A stretch of 19,990 nucleotides of DNA from the NCBI GenBank assembly GCA_039819115.1, contig JBCBST010000050.1:1-19990 (forward strand). The letters are read 5' to 3'. This stretch comes from JBCBST01 sp039819115 (GTDB taxonomy: Bacteria > Bacteroidota > Rhodothermia > Balneolales > Balneolaceae). The position numbers and the translations under genes were made by a program. Under the pieces are notes generated by a model. That model was given only the letters and a program-made list of their open reading frames with translations. It did not search any database and was not told the origin of the DNA. This document shows, piece after piece, positions 7,623-15,163 of this stretch. Each line of letters opens with the position of its first letter. Within the stretch, counting starts at the first letter, position 1.

Positions 7623-8597
7623 ATGACACGCATACTCAAACTCCCTTTTGTTCTCTTCAGACCAGTGTATGAACGGACGTCTCTTCATACTTCCGTCATT
7701 GAGGATGTGAACGATCAAAGACTCAAAGAGGCGTATGCACATTGCAGGGAGATTACCCGTTATTATGCGAAGACCTTTTATCTCGCCACACGTTTTCTGC
7801 CGAATCATAAGCAGAGAGCAATTTTTGCGATCTATGGGTTGTGCCGATACCTCGACAATTTGGTTGATGATGCTGAAGACTTAATCCGTGAGAAAAAGAT
7901 ATCCGCTCTGGAAATCGAAGAACGGCTGGAGGAGTTCAAAGAGCAACTTTGTACGGTTTACGCGGGGGGGTACGTAGATGATCCCATTCTCATTGCTTTT
8001 TCTGATACCATCAACCAATACGATATTCCCATTGCCCTTCCATTTCTCTTGATTGATGGGGTTAAAACCGACTTGACAAAAAACCGGTTTTATAATTTTG
8101 AAGAGGTTTATGATTATTCGTATAAGGTCGCTTCTGTGGTTGGGTTGATGACCAGCGAGGTATTTGGATATAAAATGGACAAGGCGTTGGATCATGCCGT
8201 TGATTTGGGCATTGCGATGCAGCTTACCAATATTTTACGCGACGTTGGGGAAGATCTGGATCGTGATCGGATCTACATACCTGAAGTTGACCTGAAAATG
8301 TTTGAAGTGTCAGAAAGCGATCTTTTTCGAAGAGAAATGACGGAAAACTTCAGAGAGTTAATCCGCTACCAGATTCAGAAAGCACGAACCTATTATAAAA
8401 GTGCTGAACTGGGTATTCCAATGCTCTCTAAAGACAGCCGCCTTCCGGTGTATCTTGCACGCTACAACTATGCACGTATCCTCGATAAAATCGAAGAAAA
8501 TAAGTTCGATGTGCTCTCACAACGAGCTTATTTATCCCAATCAGAAAAGCTATCCATTCTGCCCCGTGTTTTTTGGGATTTACGGGCGGCAAGCTAG
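7623..8597 (+). CDS. crtB: Phytoene/squalene synthase family protein
   Basis: This 324-residue trans-isoprenyl diphosphate synthase would condense two C20 (phytoene) or two C15 (squalene) diphosphates head to head. The YAKTFYLAT stretch (48-56) is typical. Both metal-binding aspartate-rich motifs are present: DNLVDD (78-83) and D207-VGE-D211 within QLTNILRDVGEDLDRDRIYIP. The length and the RDRIYIP segment favour phytoene synthase, the first step of carotenoid synthesis, but sequence by eye cannot exclude squalene synthase or a HpnC/HpnD-type enzyme. No other carotenoid gene is in the window. The gene is divergent from the LacI-type regulator across about 200 bp, so they may share control. The start lacks a Shine-Dalgarno and the first 25 residues are variable. 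Confidence 0.85.
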   Translation: MTRILKLPFVLFRPVYERTSLHTSVIEDVNDQRLKEAYAHCREITRYYAKTFYLATRFLPNHKQRAIFAIYGLCRYLDNLVDDAEDLIREKKISALEIEERLEEFKEQLCTVYAGGYVDDPILIAFSDTINQYDIPIALPFLLIDGVKTDLTKNRFYNFEEVYDYSYKVASVVGLMTSEVFGYKMDKALDHAVDLGIAMQLTNILRDVGEDLDRDRIYIPEVDLKMFEVSESDLFRREMTENFRELIRYQIQKARTYYKSAELGIPMLSKDSRLPVYLARYNYARILDKIEENKFDVLSQRAYLSQSEKLSILPRVFWDLRAAS

Positions 8598-8628
8598 GCT
8601 CGAAAACGCATTTTTTTAAACGATTATA

Positions 8629-8661
8629 GTTGATAAAACAGGCATGATTTTGCTATGTTTC
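8629..8661 (+). promoter_or_regulatory. Bacteroidota-type promoter candidate for the accC operon
   Basis: GTTG (8629-8632), a 21-base spacer, and TATGTTTC (8654-8661) resemble the Bacteroidota housekeeping promoter, TTTG-N19-21-TAnnTTTG. The first element matches 3 of 4 bases and the second 5 of its 6 fixed bases. It lies just upstream of the accC ribosome binding site, so the leader would be short. Confidence 0.5.
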
Positions 8662-8673
8662 CTCGAATCAATC

Positions 8674-8677
8674 GGAG
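8674..8677 (+). promoter_or_regulatory. accC: Ribosome binding site that decides the accC start
   Basis: GGAG ends directly against an upstream ATG (8678), which is too close for use. It sits six bases before the second ATG (8684), a normal spacing. The second ATG also gives the usual MAKIKKVLIANRGEIA N-terminus. Confidence 0.7.
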
Positions 8678-8683
8678 ATGTAC

Positions 8684-10174
8684 ATGGCAAAAATCAAGAA
8701 GGTTTTAATCGCTAATCGGGGTGAAATTGCAATACGGGTTATTCATACCTGTAAAGAAATGGGAATAAAAACGGTTGCGGTGTATTCCTGGCCAGACGCC
8801 CAATCTCCCCATGTGTTACTGGCCGATGAATCGGTATTTATCGGTGAGGCAGCATCGTCTGAAAGCTACCTGGTGATGGATAAGATTATTGATGCCATGA
8901 AACAGACCGGCGCCGATGCTGTACATCCTGGTTATGGCTTTTTAAGCGAAAATGCGGAGTTTGCCCGGCGATGTAAGGAGGAGGGACTCATCTTTATTGG
9001 TCCGGAACCCAAAGCGATCAAACTTATGGGAGATAAGACCGAGGCCAGAGAACTGGTAACTTCGGCAGGTATTCCAACACCCCCGGGTTTAAAAAGCACG
9101 CTGGAGAGTATTGAAGAGGCTGCTCAAATCGCTGATGAAATCGGATACCCTATACTGGTTAAAGCTTCTGCCGGTGGGGGTGGAAAAGGAATGCGTATTG
9201 TTTATAAAAAAGAGGAGTTTGAAAGTAGCATCAAAGCAGCCAAATCAGAAGCCAAGAATGCGTTTGGTGATGACCGTGTTTACATCGAAAAGTATCTCGA
9301 AGAACCACGGCATATTGAGTTTCAGATTATGGCAGACACTCACGGAAATGTGCTTCATGTGTTTGACCGGGAGTGTTCGGTGCAGCGCCGTCATCAAAAA
9401 GTAATTGAAGAAGCACCATCTCCACTGATGACGCCCGAGTTACGTAAAGAAATGTCGGAGTGCGCCATTAAAGCAGCAAGAGCATGTGATTATGTGGGGG
9501 CCGGCACGATTGAGTTTCTGGTCGACAAACACCGAAATTTCTACTTTCTGGAGATGAATACACGGCTGCAGGTGGAACACCCGGTAACCGAAATGATATC
9601 GGGCCTTGATCTGGTTGAACTCCAGATTTTAGTTGCCGAAGGTAAAGAACTACCGCTAACCCAGGAAGATCTGGAGATTAACGGTCATGCTTTTGAGTGC
9701 CGTATTTATGCTGAAGATCCCGAAAATAATTTCCTTCCCAGTACAGGAACGCTCATAAAGCACCGGGCACCTACAGGGTCTGGCGTACGGGTTGATGCAG
9801 GTGTGGAAGAAGGCCTGCCGATCACAATCAATTACGATCCTATGATTTCCAAGCTGACCGTACATGGAAAGGATAGAGAAGATGCCCGCAAGAAGATGCT
9901 TCGTGCATTGGATGAGTATGAAATAGCGGGTTGTCGAACCACGATTCCATTTTGTGAGTTCACTCTTCGTCATGACGTATTCATTGAAGGTAAATATGAC
10001 ACGCATTTTGTTAAGGACCACTTCCTCACTCGTGAACAGCCACATGTACAAACCGATCTGATTGCTTTATCTGCTGTTTTATTGAAAACGAAGCAATCCG
10101 GCCAACAAAACGGAACACTTCAACCCGTCGAAGCTGCTGCAATATCTTCAGATTGGTGGGCTAACCGCAGGTAA
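8684..10174 (+). CDS. accC: Acetyl/propionyl-CoA carboxylase biotin carboxylase subunit
   Basis: The protein carboxylates carrier-bound biotin using ATP and bicarbonate, supplying malonyl-CoA or methylmalonyl-CoA. It is 496 residues from the chosen start. Motifs are KKVLIANRGEIAIR at the N-terminus, HPGYGFLSEN (81-90), the ATP-grasp glycine loop ASAGGGGKGM (161-170), RRHQK (235-239), MNTRLQVEHP (291-300, including catalytic E298 and R294) and R340 in FECRIYAEDP. It is about 45 residues longer than E. coli AccC; the tail ends in a tryptophan pair (DWWANRR), as in acyl-CoA carboxylase subunits of this length. No biotin carrier or carboxyltransferase gene is adjacent; murQ follows after 7 bp. 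Whether the substrate is acetyl- or propionyl-CoA cannot be told. Confidence 0.95.
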   Translation: MAKIKKVLIANRGEIAIRVIHTCKEMGIKTVAVYSWPDAQSPHVLLADESVFIGEAASSESYLVMDKIIDAMKQTGADAVHPGYGFLSENAEFARRCKEEGLIFIGPEPKAIKLMGDKTEARELVTSAGIPTPPGLKSTLESIEEAAQIADEIGYPILVKASAGGGGKGMRIVYKKEEFESSIKAAKSEAKNAFGDDRVYIEKYLEEPRHIEFQIMADTHGNVLHVFDRECSVQRRHQKVIEEAPSPLMTPELRKEMSECAIKAARACDYVGAGTIEFLVDKHRNFYFLEMNTRLQVEHPVTEMISGLDLVELQILVAEGKELPLTQEDLEINGHAFECRIYAEDPENNFLPSTGTLIKHRAPTGSGVRVDAGVEEGLPITINYDPMISKLTVHGKDREDARKKMLRALDEYEIAGCRTTIPFCEFTLRHDVFIEGKYDTHFVKDHFLTREQPHVQTDLIALSAVLLKTKQSGQQNGTLQPVEAAAISSDWWANRR

Positions 10175-10181
10175 TTAAGAT

Positions 10182-11120
10182 ATGTCTGAAAAGGAATCGG
10201 AGCTGTTCAGGCAGCTGGAACAACTGGCGACTGAACAGCGCAATCCGAATACTTTTTCAATTGATGTTGCCGATGCTCATGAGATAGCCAAAAGCATCAA
10301 TGTTGAAGACCAGAAGGTAGCCGGATTTGTGGAGCAGCGTATTCCGGTAATTGCATCTGCTATAGACCGGGTTGCCGCGGCATTCGCTGTCGGAGGGCGC
10401 TTACTTTATTTTGGTGCAGGTACCAGTGGGCGGTTGGGAGTGCTGGATGCAGCTGAATGCCCTCCAACATTTGGAACGCCACCTGAACAGGTTGTAGGAT
10501 ACATTGCCGGAGGAAAAGAAGCGATGTTTGCTGCACAGGAAGGGGCGGAAGACTCAGAAGATCGTGGAAAAGAAGATGTGGAACATGCAGAGGTTACGTC
10601 AATTGATGTGGTATGTGGAATTGCTGCCAGCGGCCGAACCCCATATGTACACGGCGCGATAAAAGAAGGTATACACCGGAACTGCAATACCATGTTAATC
10701 ACAACTGTACCTGCCGATCAGGTTACCATTGAGCCCGGGTTGATGATCGATATTCCTGTCGGTCCGGAAGTCATCATGGGAAGTACGCGGATGAAAAGTG
10801 CCACTGCCCAGAAAATGGTGCTTAACATGCTAACCACCGGAGCGATGATTCGGCAGGGTAAAATCTACGAAAACGTAATGGTTGATCTTATGCTCACTAA
10901 CTCGAAGTTAGTGGAGCGTGCCAAGCGAATCGTCATGTACTTTTCAACGGTCGGTTATAGAGAAGCGTCCGATCTCCTTGAACAAACAAATGGAAAGGTT
11001 AAACCCGCATTGTTTATGGCTATAACCGGGCTTAATTTAAAAGATGCTGTACGTTGTTTAACAAAGACCAACGGGTTTATTCGAAAAGCCCTTCAAGAGT
11101 ATAATTCTGATTCCTTATGA
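10182..11120 (+). CDS. murQ: N-acetylmuramic acid 6-phosphate etherase
   Basis: MurQ cleaves the lactyl ether of MurNAc 6-phosphate to give GlcNAc 6-phosphate and D-lactate in peptidoglycan recycling, in the cytoplasm. The 312-residue length and motifs fit: TEQRN (18-22), the SIS-domain phosphosugar loop GAGTSGRLGVLDAAECPPTF (78-97), AASGRTPYV and GPEVIMGSTRMKSATAQKM. By analogy with E. coli Glu83 and Glu114, the catalytic acids are E92 (AAECPP) and probably E120 (QEGAED). It starts 7 bp after accC and its stop overlaps the acyltransferase start (ATGA), so it is an internal operon gene. The usual partners (MurNAc transporter, anhydro-MurNAc kinase, NagZ, MurR) are not in the window. Confidence 0.97.
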   Translation: MSEKESELFRQLEQLATEQRNPNTFSIDVADAHEIAKSINVEDQKVAGFVEQRIPVIASAIDRVAAAFAVGGRLLYFGAGTSGRLGVLDAAECPPTFGTPPEQVVGYIAGGKEAMFAAQEGAEDSEDRGKEDVEHAEVTSIDVVCGIAASGRTPYVHGAIKEGIHRNCNTMLITTVPADQVTIEPGLMIDIPVGPEVIMGSTRMKSATAQKMVLNMLTTGAMIRQGKIYENVMVDLMLTNSKLVERAKRIVMYFSTVGYREASDLLEQTNGKVKPALFMAITGLNLKDAVRCLTKTNGFIRKALQEYNSDSL

Positions 11121-11866
11121 AAACCCTGACAAGCATCGTAATCTGGGTATACTGGTGTTTCTTGTTCCTATTCTTTTTCATTCTTATTTCCATTGTATTT
11201 CTGGCCACATTTCCGTTCGACAGGTATCGGAAAATTCCTAATTGGGTACTGTCTTATTTAGGTGTGGGGCTTTTGAAATCGAGCCCAAACTGGAACATTT
11301 CTATAGAAGGGCAGGAGAAGTACGATTCCGATCAGCCCACTATTTTTGTTGCTAATCATCAGAGCTTCCTGGATATGGCACTAATTTACCATCTGCCCTG
11401 GCAGATGAAGTGGGTATCGAAACGAAGCATGCTCTACTTTCCGGTTATGGGTTGGCTGGTTTGGTTGACAGGGCACTTGACCATTAACCGAGGCAGTAAA
11501 ACTGCGTTAAAACGTCTGGAAAACCTGGTAAAGCCGCTAAAAGATCATGTGCCGGTTATGATTTTTCCGGAAGGAACTCGTTCTTTGGATGGTGACATCC
11601 GCGCATTTAAGAACGGTCCTTTTTTACTCTCGTTAGAACATGGTTTTGCTATTCAACCCATCGTTATTGATGGTGGATACGACGCCTTTCCATCGGGTGC
11701 TAAGTCATTTAAAATGAATGTAAATTTTAGAATATCAGTTTTAGATTCTATCGACGTTACTACATTTAGTGGGTTGGAACCGTTAAAGAAGCATGTACGC
11801 TCATTAATGATCGATGAACTTAGCCGCCTAAGAAGTGAACCAAAACTTCCTGAACAAAGCCAATAA
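11117..11866 (+). CDS. 1-acyl-sn-glycerol-3-phosphate acyltransferase, PlsC family
   Basis: This 249-residue membrane-associated acyltransferase would add the second fatty acid to lysophosphatidic acid. An N-terminal hydrophobic helix spans about residues 5-31. The catalytic HX4D motif is NHQSFLD (H81, D86), and the substrate-binding FPEGTRS is at 150-156. WVSKRSMLYFPVMGW (99-113) is also typical of PlsC. It overlaps murQ by the four bases ATGA, and the next gene begins inside its 3' end. Together with the biotin carboxylase upstream, it ties this operon to lipid synthesis. PlsC is the most likely role, but related lysophospholipid or ornithine-lipid acyltransferases share these motifs. Confidence 0.93.
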   Translation: MKTLTSIVIWVYWCFLFLFFFILISIVFLATFPFDRYRKIPNWVLSYLGVGLLKSSPNWNISIEGQEKYDSDQPTIFVANHQSFLDMALIYHLPWQMKWVSKRSMLYFPVMGWLVWLTGHLTINRGSKTALKRLENLVKPLKDHVPVMIFPEGTRSLDGDIRAFKNGPFLLSLEHGFAIQPIVIDGGYDAFPSGAKSFKMNVNFRISVLDSIDVTTFSGLEPLKKHVRSLMIDELSRLRSEPKLPEQSQ

Positions 11867-12521
11867 GACGTTTATTTACCAGCACCGAGTGATGGTGAGT
11901 ATCATTCTTATTCAGCTGTTTTTTTTGGCGGTGTTTAAACTCTGGCCTACTCAGGAAGCCCCGCAGAAGGTATACCAGGATCTGTTTCACGGAGAAGAGT
12001 TTGTGATTGAAGACATTATTCCCACCCGCCAGAGTGAAGTACCTGCTGCTCCACCCAAGCCCATTGTACCTATACCGGTACCAAACGACAAAGAGATCGA
12101 AGAGCAGGTTGATTTTCCCGAAATCGAAGACTTCATGACGGATTCACCCATTTTAAGTGATGGGATCATAGGCAGGGATGACTCAGATAGCAATGAAATC
12201 TCAGGGAATCCCCAGATCCCTCCCAGCGTGGTAAAAATAGTAGAGCCCTCACTCCCTCAGGAAGCTAAGTCTGCCAATCTTAAAGCTGAGATCCTGGTTA
12301 GTTTTTTAATTAACCAGAGGGGAGAAGTGGAAGAAGCATTTATTGATGAAATCAGGGTATATGAAGGAAAAGGAAGTAAGTATCAGGTAGTACCGGAAAT
12401 AGGATATGGACTGATGGAAGCCACGATAGTGGCCGCTCTGAAATGGCGTTTTCGTCCAGCTAAAGATCAGGGAGAAACCGTTCGGGCCTATTCTAGACAG
12501 TCATTTAATATCGGTTATTGA
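11835..12521 (+). CDS. TonB-family energy transducer protein
   Basis: This 228-residue protein has the TonB layout: a short cytoplasmic N-terminus, one membrane helix (about 20-37, VSIILIQLFFLAVFKLW), a proline-rich periplasmic linker (63-84) and a C-terminal domain from about residue 135. That domain shows the family pattern: EILVSFLINQRGEVEEAFI, then AALKWRFRPAKDQGETVRAY, ending in FNIGY. It would pass proton-motive energy to outer-membrane receptors. The GTG start lies 32 bp inside the acyltransferase gene. It is preferred because it supplies lysines and an arginine before the helix; GTG at 11889 or ATG at 11892 would leave an uncharged N-terminus. ExbB and ExbD are not nearby. Confidence 0.88.
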   Translation: MNQNFLNKANKTFIYQHRVMVSIILIQLFFLAVFKLWPTQEAPQKVYQDLFHGEEFVIEDIIPTRQSEVPAAPPKPIVPIPVPNDKEIEEQVDFPEIEDFMTDSPILSDGIIGRDDSDSNEISGNPQIPPSVVKIVEPSLPQEAKSANLKAEILVSFLINQRGEVEEAFIDEIRVYEGKGSKYQVVPEIGYGLMEATIVAALKWRFRPAKDQGETVRAYSRQSFNIGY

Positions 12522-12553
12522 TTGCCTTTAAATAATAAAAGGCTCTATCTTTG
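12521..12553 (+). promoter_or_regulatory. Bacteroidota-type promoter for tRNA-Ser
   Basis: TATCTTTG (12546-12553) is an exact match to the Bacteroidota TAnnTTTG element. ATTG lies 21 bases upstream (12521-12524), the expected spacing for the TTTG element. The tRNA begins 19 bases after the box. The upstream element overlaps the last base of the TonB-family stop codon. Confidence 0.65.
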
Positions 12554-12572
12554 CCGACTGTCGACCAAAAGA

Positions 12573-12661
12573 GGAGAGGTGCCGGAGCGGTCGAACGGGC
12601 TCGCCTGGAAAGCGAGTGTGCCCCTACAGGGGTACCGAGGGTTCGAATCCCTCCCTCTCCG
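12573..12661 (+). tRNA. tRNA-Ser (anticodon GGA)
   Basis: The acceptor stem is GGAGAGG (12573-12579) with CCTCTCC (12654-12660), and the discriminator base is G (12661). The anticodon stem CTCGC/GCGAG encloses the loop CTGGAAA, so the anticodon is GGA (12607-12609), reading UCC and UCU. The long variable arm (CCCCTACAGGGG) is typical of serine tRNAs. The T arm is GAGGG-TTCGAAT-CCCTC. The CCA end is not encoded. Open reading frames crossing this stretch are incidental. Confidence 0.97.
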
Positions 12662-12750
12662 CTCTTTTCTACCCTGGCTTTCATTTCCCGCTCTACCTAT
12701 ACATTACCGTTTTCTAATGTTAGGCAATCAATGCCCTGAATAAGTTATAT

Positions 12751-12781
12751 TTTTTAAATAAGAGGGTCTCTGGTATCTTTA
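12751..12781 (+). promoter_or_regulatory. Possible promoter for the lipoprotein/barrel pair
   Basis: TATCTTTA (12774-12781) matches TAnnTTTG except for the last base. A T-run (TTTT at 12751-12754) lies 19 bases upstream. Transcription would start near 12788, leaving a leader of about 47 bases. The upstream element is weak. Confidence 0.4.
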
Positions 12782-12834
12782 GATTTATGGATTGCTCTCG
12801 ATAAGGGTTACTAACGTTAATTAAATACTTACAG

Positions 12835-15150
12835 ATGGTTATTAAAAGATGGCCGCTCGCTCTAGTGGCAACGCTCTGTTTCGTAACGGGTTGCGAAATA
12901 CCTGGCGAACCGGATTTCAAGACTGAACCCGTTATCGAGGTTCCTGTTTTGTTTGATCTCGAATATCAGCTTATAGGTAATGGAGATGTGCAAAATGTAC
13001 TTATAGATACCACCAGTGGAGATGGTATTGACACACTGTTCACCATACAGTCTGATGATGGTTTACTCATAACCAGGGAAGAAAATTTCGATTTTGGAGA
13101 CCTTAACGATGCCATTCCTGAAGTAGATGTGGACCCCACCGCATTCGACGCTGCGGTAGGAGAACTGGAAATTGGTAGTTTCGCTTCGGAAGGAACGGAC
13201 GAGTTGGGTCGGGCCAGCTTCGTGTCCATTACCGGACAAGACCCAAATATAGTACCCGTGGGAACTCCAATACCGGGAGGTAGTAACGCTGCGAGCCCGG
13301 TAATCATTAATATTGGTGCAAGTACCGATTTCTTTGCGAGCGCAACCATCAAAAGCGGAGAATTGCTTCTGGGCATAAGAAACGATTTGGGCTTTGACAT
13401 TAGCAGCCTTACGATTTCGTTATTATCTGATGGAGTACAGGTTGGTTCTAATGCTGTGTTTAACAACTTAACCACGGGATCGAGCGCAGCGGAAGGGATT
13501 ACATTTTCTGACGGCGACCGTCTTGCAAACCTGACTGTTCGCGTTGTAGTAGCATGGGATCCCTTTTTATTCCCTGCTGAGACCGGTGATCTTGTCGTCA
13601 CATCAGCCGAAGGAAATGATTTGATTGCTTCTCAGGTACAAGCGGCCGTAGAATCACAAACCTTTGAGACGAATGGTTCTGCATCGTTCGACAGTACGGA
13701 ATTTGTTTTTCGTGACCCATCCCATTTTGTAGAACTTGAGGCTGGAAGTATTGCGTTAACAGGCCTGGAAAATGGAATTGAGATCGCGTTAGATACCCTT
13801 GTTATTGAATTCCAAAGCATTCTTTGCCCCGTCTCACCTGGAAGTCCAACTCTACAGCCACTTGTGCTTGACTATTTATTGGGTGAGGGAGACGGTATAC
13901 CAGCTGCATCAGGCGGTAACCCTGGGTTGGCCAATGACCAGGTTCAGGACCTGGCTGGCTGTAGAATTCAGGCGTTAAATAACGAAGTGACCTATACCGT
14001 AGAAGCCATAACCGAAAACACACAGAATGCTCCTGCCGGAAGCCAAATCAGAACGCTGTCTGAAGATGACGGGGTAGCCGCATCGGTATCCATTTCCGGG
14101 TTAGCCATCAGTAGTGCTACCGGTATTGTTAAACGACAGGATGTATTGTTAAACGATGATGACGGTGCCAATGGAACAAATGTTCTCGATCTGTTCAACG
14201 ACAATGAGGCTGAAATCACCACTATTGATGGTATTGATGATCTTTCTGAAAACCTGGAAGGCATTGAATTTGCCGATCCAAGTCTCACCATTTCCTATGT
14301 GACGAACATCCGGATCCCCACTACCATCTACGGGGCGTTCGTAGGAACAAACACCAGGGGTGAGGAAGTCTACTTGCGGGGATTGAATGGCAGTATGAAC
14401 GAAGTATTGCCATCAGAGACTGATTTAATAGCAGGATTGTTTAGTAATGGCAGACAGCTTAATGAGAACGAGACCATTAAGTTTTCGATCAGCACGGATG
14501 GTTCAAATACACCTATCGTTTTCGATCCCACAACCACAAACGTAGATGAGTTTCTGAATGCCCTGCCAGACAATATTCGATTTGTTGGTAGAGCAGTAAT
14601 CAATCAGGATGAAGAGGCCGCATCTATATCTACTCCACTGGAGTTTGATCCTGTAATCCTTGTAGATTTGCCCATCTTTCTCAGCCTGGATAATGCACAG
14701 CTCACCGATACACTGGAAGAAGATCTGAGTGATGTATTTCCGGATCCGGATGATGAAGAAATATCATTTGAAGAGGCAAATCTGATTATCAACTTCACCA
14801 ATGGGTTACCTCTTTCCTTCAATGCTTCTTTTACCTTCCTTGATGAGAACAGAGATTCGCTAACCAGCATCCCAGCCAGCCCGTCCGAGGATCCGATTCT
14901 GGTTCAGGCCAATACCATAGACGCTATGGGATTTGGAAATCCTATCGATCAGGCCACCCAAGGAAGTTTTTCCGTTCGCTTAACAAGCGAGCAGTCCGAT
15001 TTATTAAATGCTGCCCGTTTCGTCACCTTAAATGTTGATCTCAATTCCACCAGGGCAAACGAGATAGCCCAGGATGTACGATTGAGATTTAATGACAAAA
15101 TTCGGGTGAGTTTAGTCGCCCGGATTAACGCTGTAGTAACCGTTGATTAA
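12835..15150 (+). CDS. Large surface or periplasmic lipoprotein, function unknown
   Basis: This is a 771-residue acidic protein. It begins with a lipoprotein signal, MVIKRWPLALVATLCFVTGC, so the acylated cysteine would be C20, followed by EIPGEPDF. The rest is predicted beta-rich, with many Asp, Asn, Gly, Ser and Thr and no transmembrane segment. Only two cysteines remain in the mature chain after C20 (C331, C376), close enough to form a disulfide. Three stretches look alike, each a strand, then N and a turn, then another strand: near 176-205, 305-329 and 648-678. This suggests repeated Ig-like or jelly-roll modules. I do not recognise a named family. The stop codon overlaps the ribosome binding site of the DUF5723-like barrel gene, so the two are almost certainly expressed together. 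It has no Shine-Dalgarno of its own. Confidence 0.85.
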   Translation: MVIKRWPLALVATLCFVTGCEIPGEPDFKTEPVIEVPVLFDLEYQLIGNGDVQNVLIDTTSGDGIDTLFTIQSDDGLLITREENFDFGDLNDAIPEVDVDPTAFDAAVGELEIGSFASEGTDELGRASFVSITGQDPNIVPVGTPIPGGSNAASPVIINIGASTDFFASATIKSGELLLGIRNDLGFDISSLTISLLSDGVQVGSNAVFNNLTTGSSAAEGITFSDGDRLANLTVRVVVAWDPFLFPAETGDLVVTSAEGNDLIASQVQAAVESQTFETNGSASFDSTEFVFRDPSHFVELEAGSIALTGLENGIEIALDTLVIEFQSILCPVSPGSPTLQPLVLDYLLGEGDGIPAASGGNPGLANDQVQDLAGCRIQALNNEVTYTVEAITENTQNAPAGSQIRTLSEDDGVAASVSISGLAISSATGIVKRQDVLLNDDDGANGTNVLDLFNDNEAEITTIDGIDDLSENLEGIEFADPSLTISYVTNIRIPTTIYGAFVGTNTRGEEVYLRGLNGSMNEVLPSETDLIAGLFSNGRQLNENETIKFSISTDGSNTPIVFDPTTTNVDEFLNALPDNIRFVGRAVINQDEEAASISTPLEFDPVILVDLPIFLSLDNAQLTDTLEEDLSDVFPDPDDEEISFEEANLIINFTNGLPLSFNASFTFLDENRDSLTSIPASPSEDPILVQANTIDAMGFGNPIDQATQGSFSVRLTSEQSDLLNAARFVTLNVDLNSTRANEIAQDVRLRFNDKIRVSLVARINAVVTVD
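14123..14156. repeat. 14-bp direct repeat, 20-bp period, inside the lipoprotein gene
   Basis: GTATTGTTAAACGA occurs at 14123-14136 and again at 14143-14156. The period of 20 is not a multiple of three, so the two copies are read in different frames (GIVKR and DVLLND). Confidence 0.8.
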
Positions 15151-15155
15151 GGAGG
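15149..15155 (+). promoter_or_regulatory. Strong Shine-Dalgarno that decides the barrel gene start
   Basis: AAGGAGG ends eight bases before the ATG at 15164. Its first two bases belong to the TAA stop of the upstream lipoprotein gene. It rules out the in-frame TTG at 15143, and it is the strongest Shine-Dalgarno in the window. Confidence 0.85.
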
Positions 15156-15163
15156 ACGAAACA

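Noticed and set aside
9656..10051. 131-codon reading frame antisense to accC
   Set aside because: It lies entirely opposite highly conserved biotin carboxylase sequence and resembles no protein.
12522..12743. Overlapping plus-strand reading frames of 73 and 62 codons across the tRNA
   Set aside because: They run through tRNA-Ser(GGA), have no ribosome site and show no recognisable protein pattern.
12966..13601. 211-codon reading frame antisense to the lipoprotein gene
   Set aside because: It is rich in Ser, Pro and Thr, as expected for the complement of an Asp/Gly/Thr-rich coding frame, and it has no domain or signal. The sense frame has a clear lipobox and an operon partner.
15143..15163. 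TTG start for the barrel protein, adding MIKEDET
   Set aside because: The added codons include the Shine-Dalgarno AAGGAGG, which points to the ATG at 15164, and they would spoil the signal peptide start.
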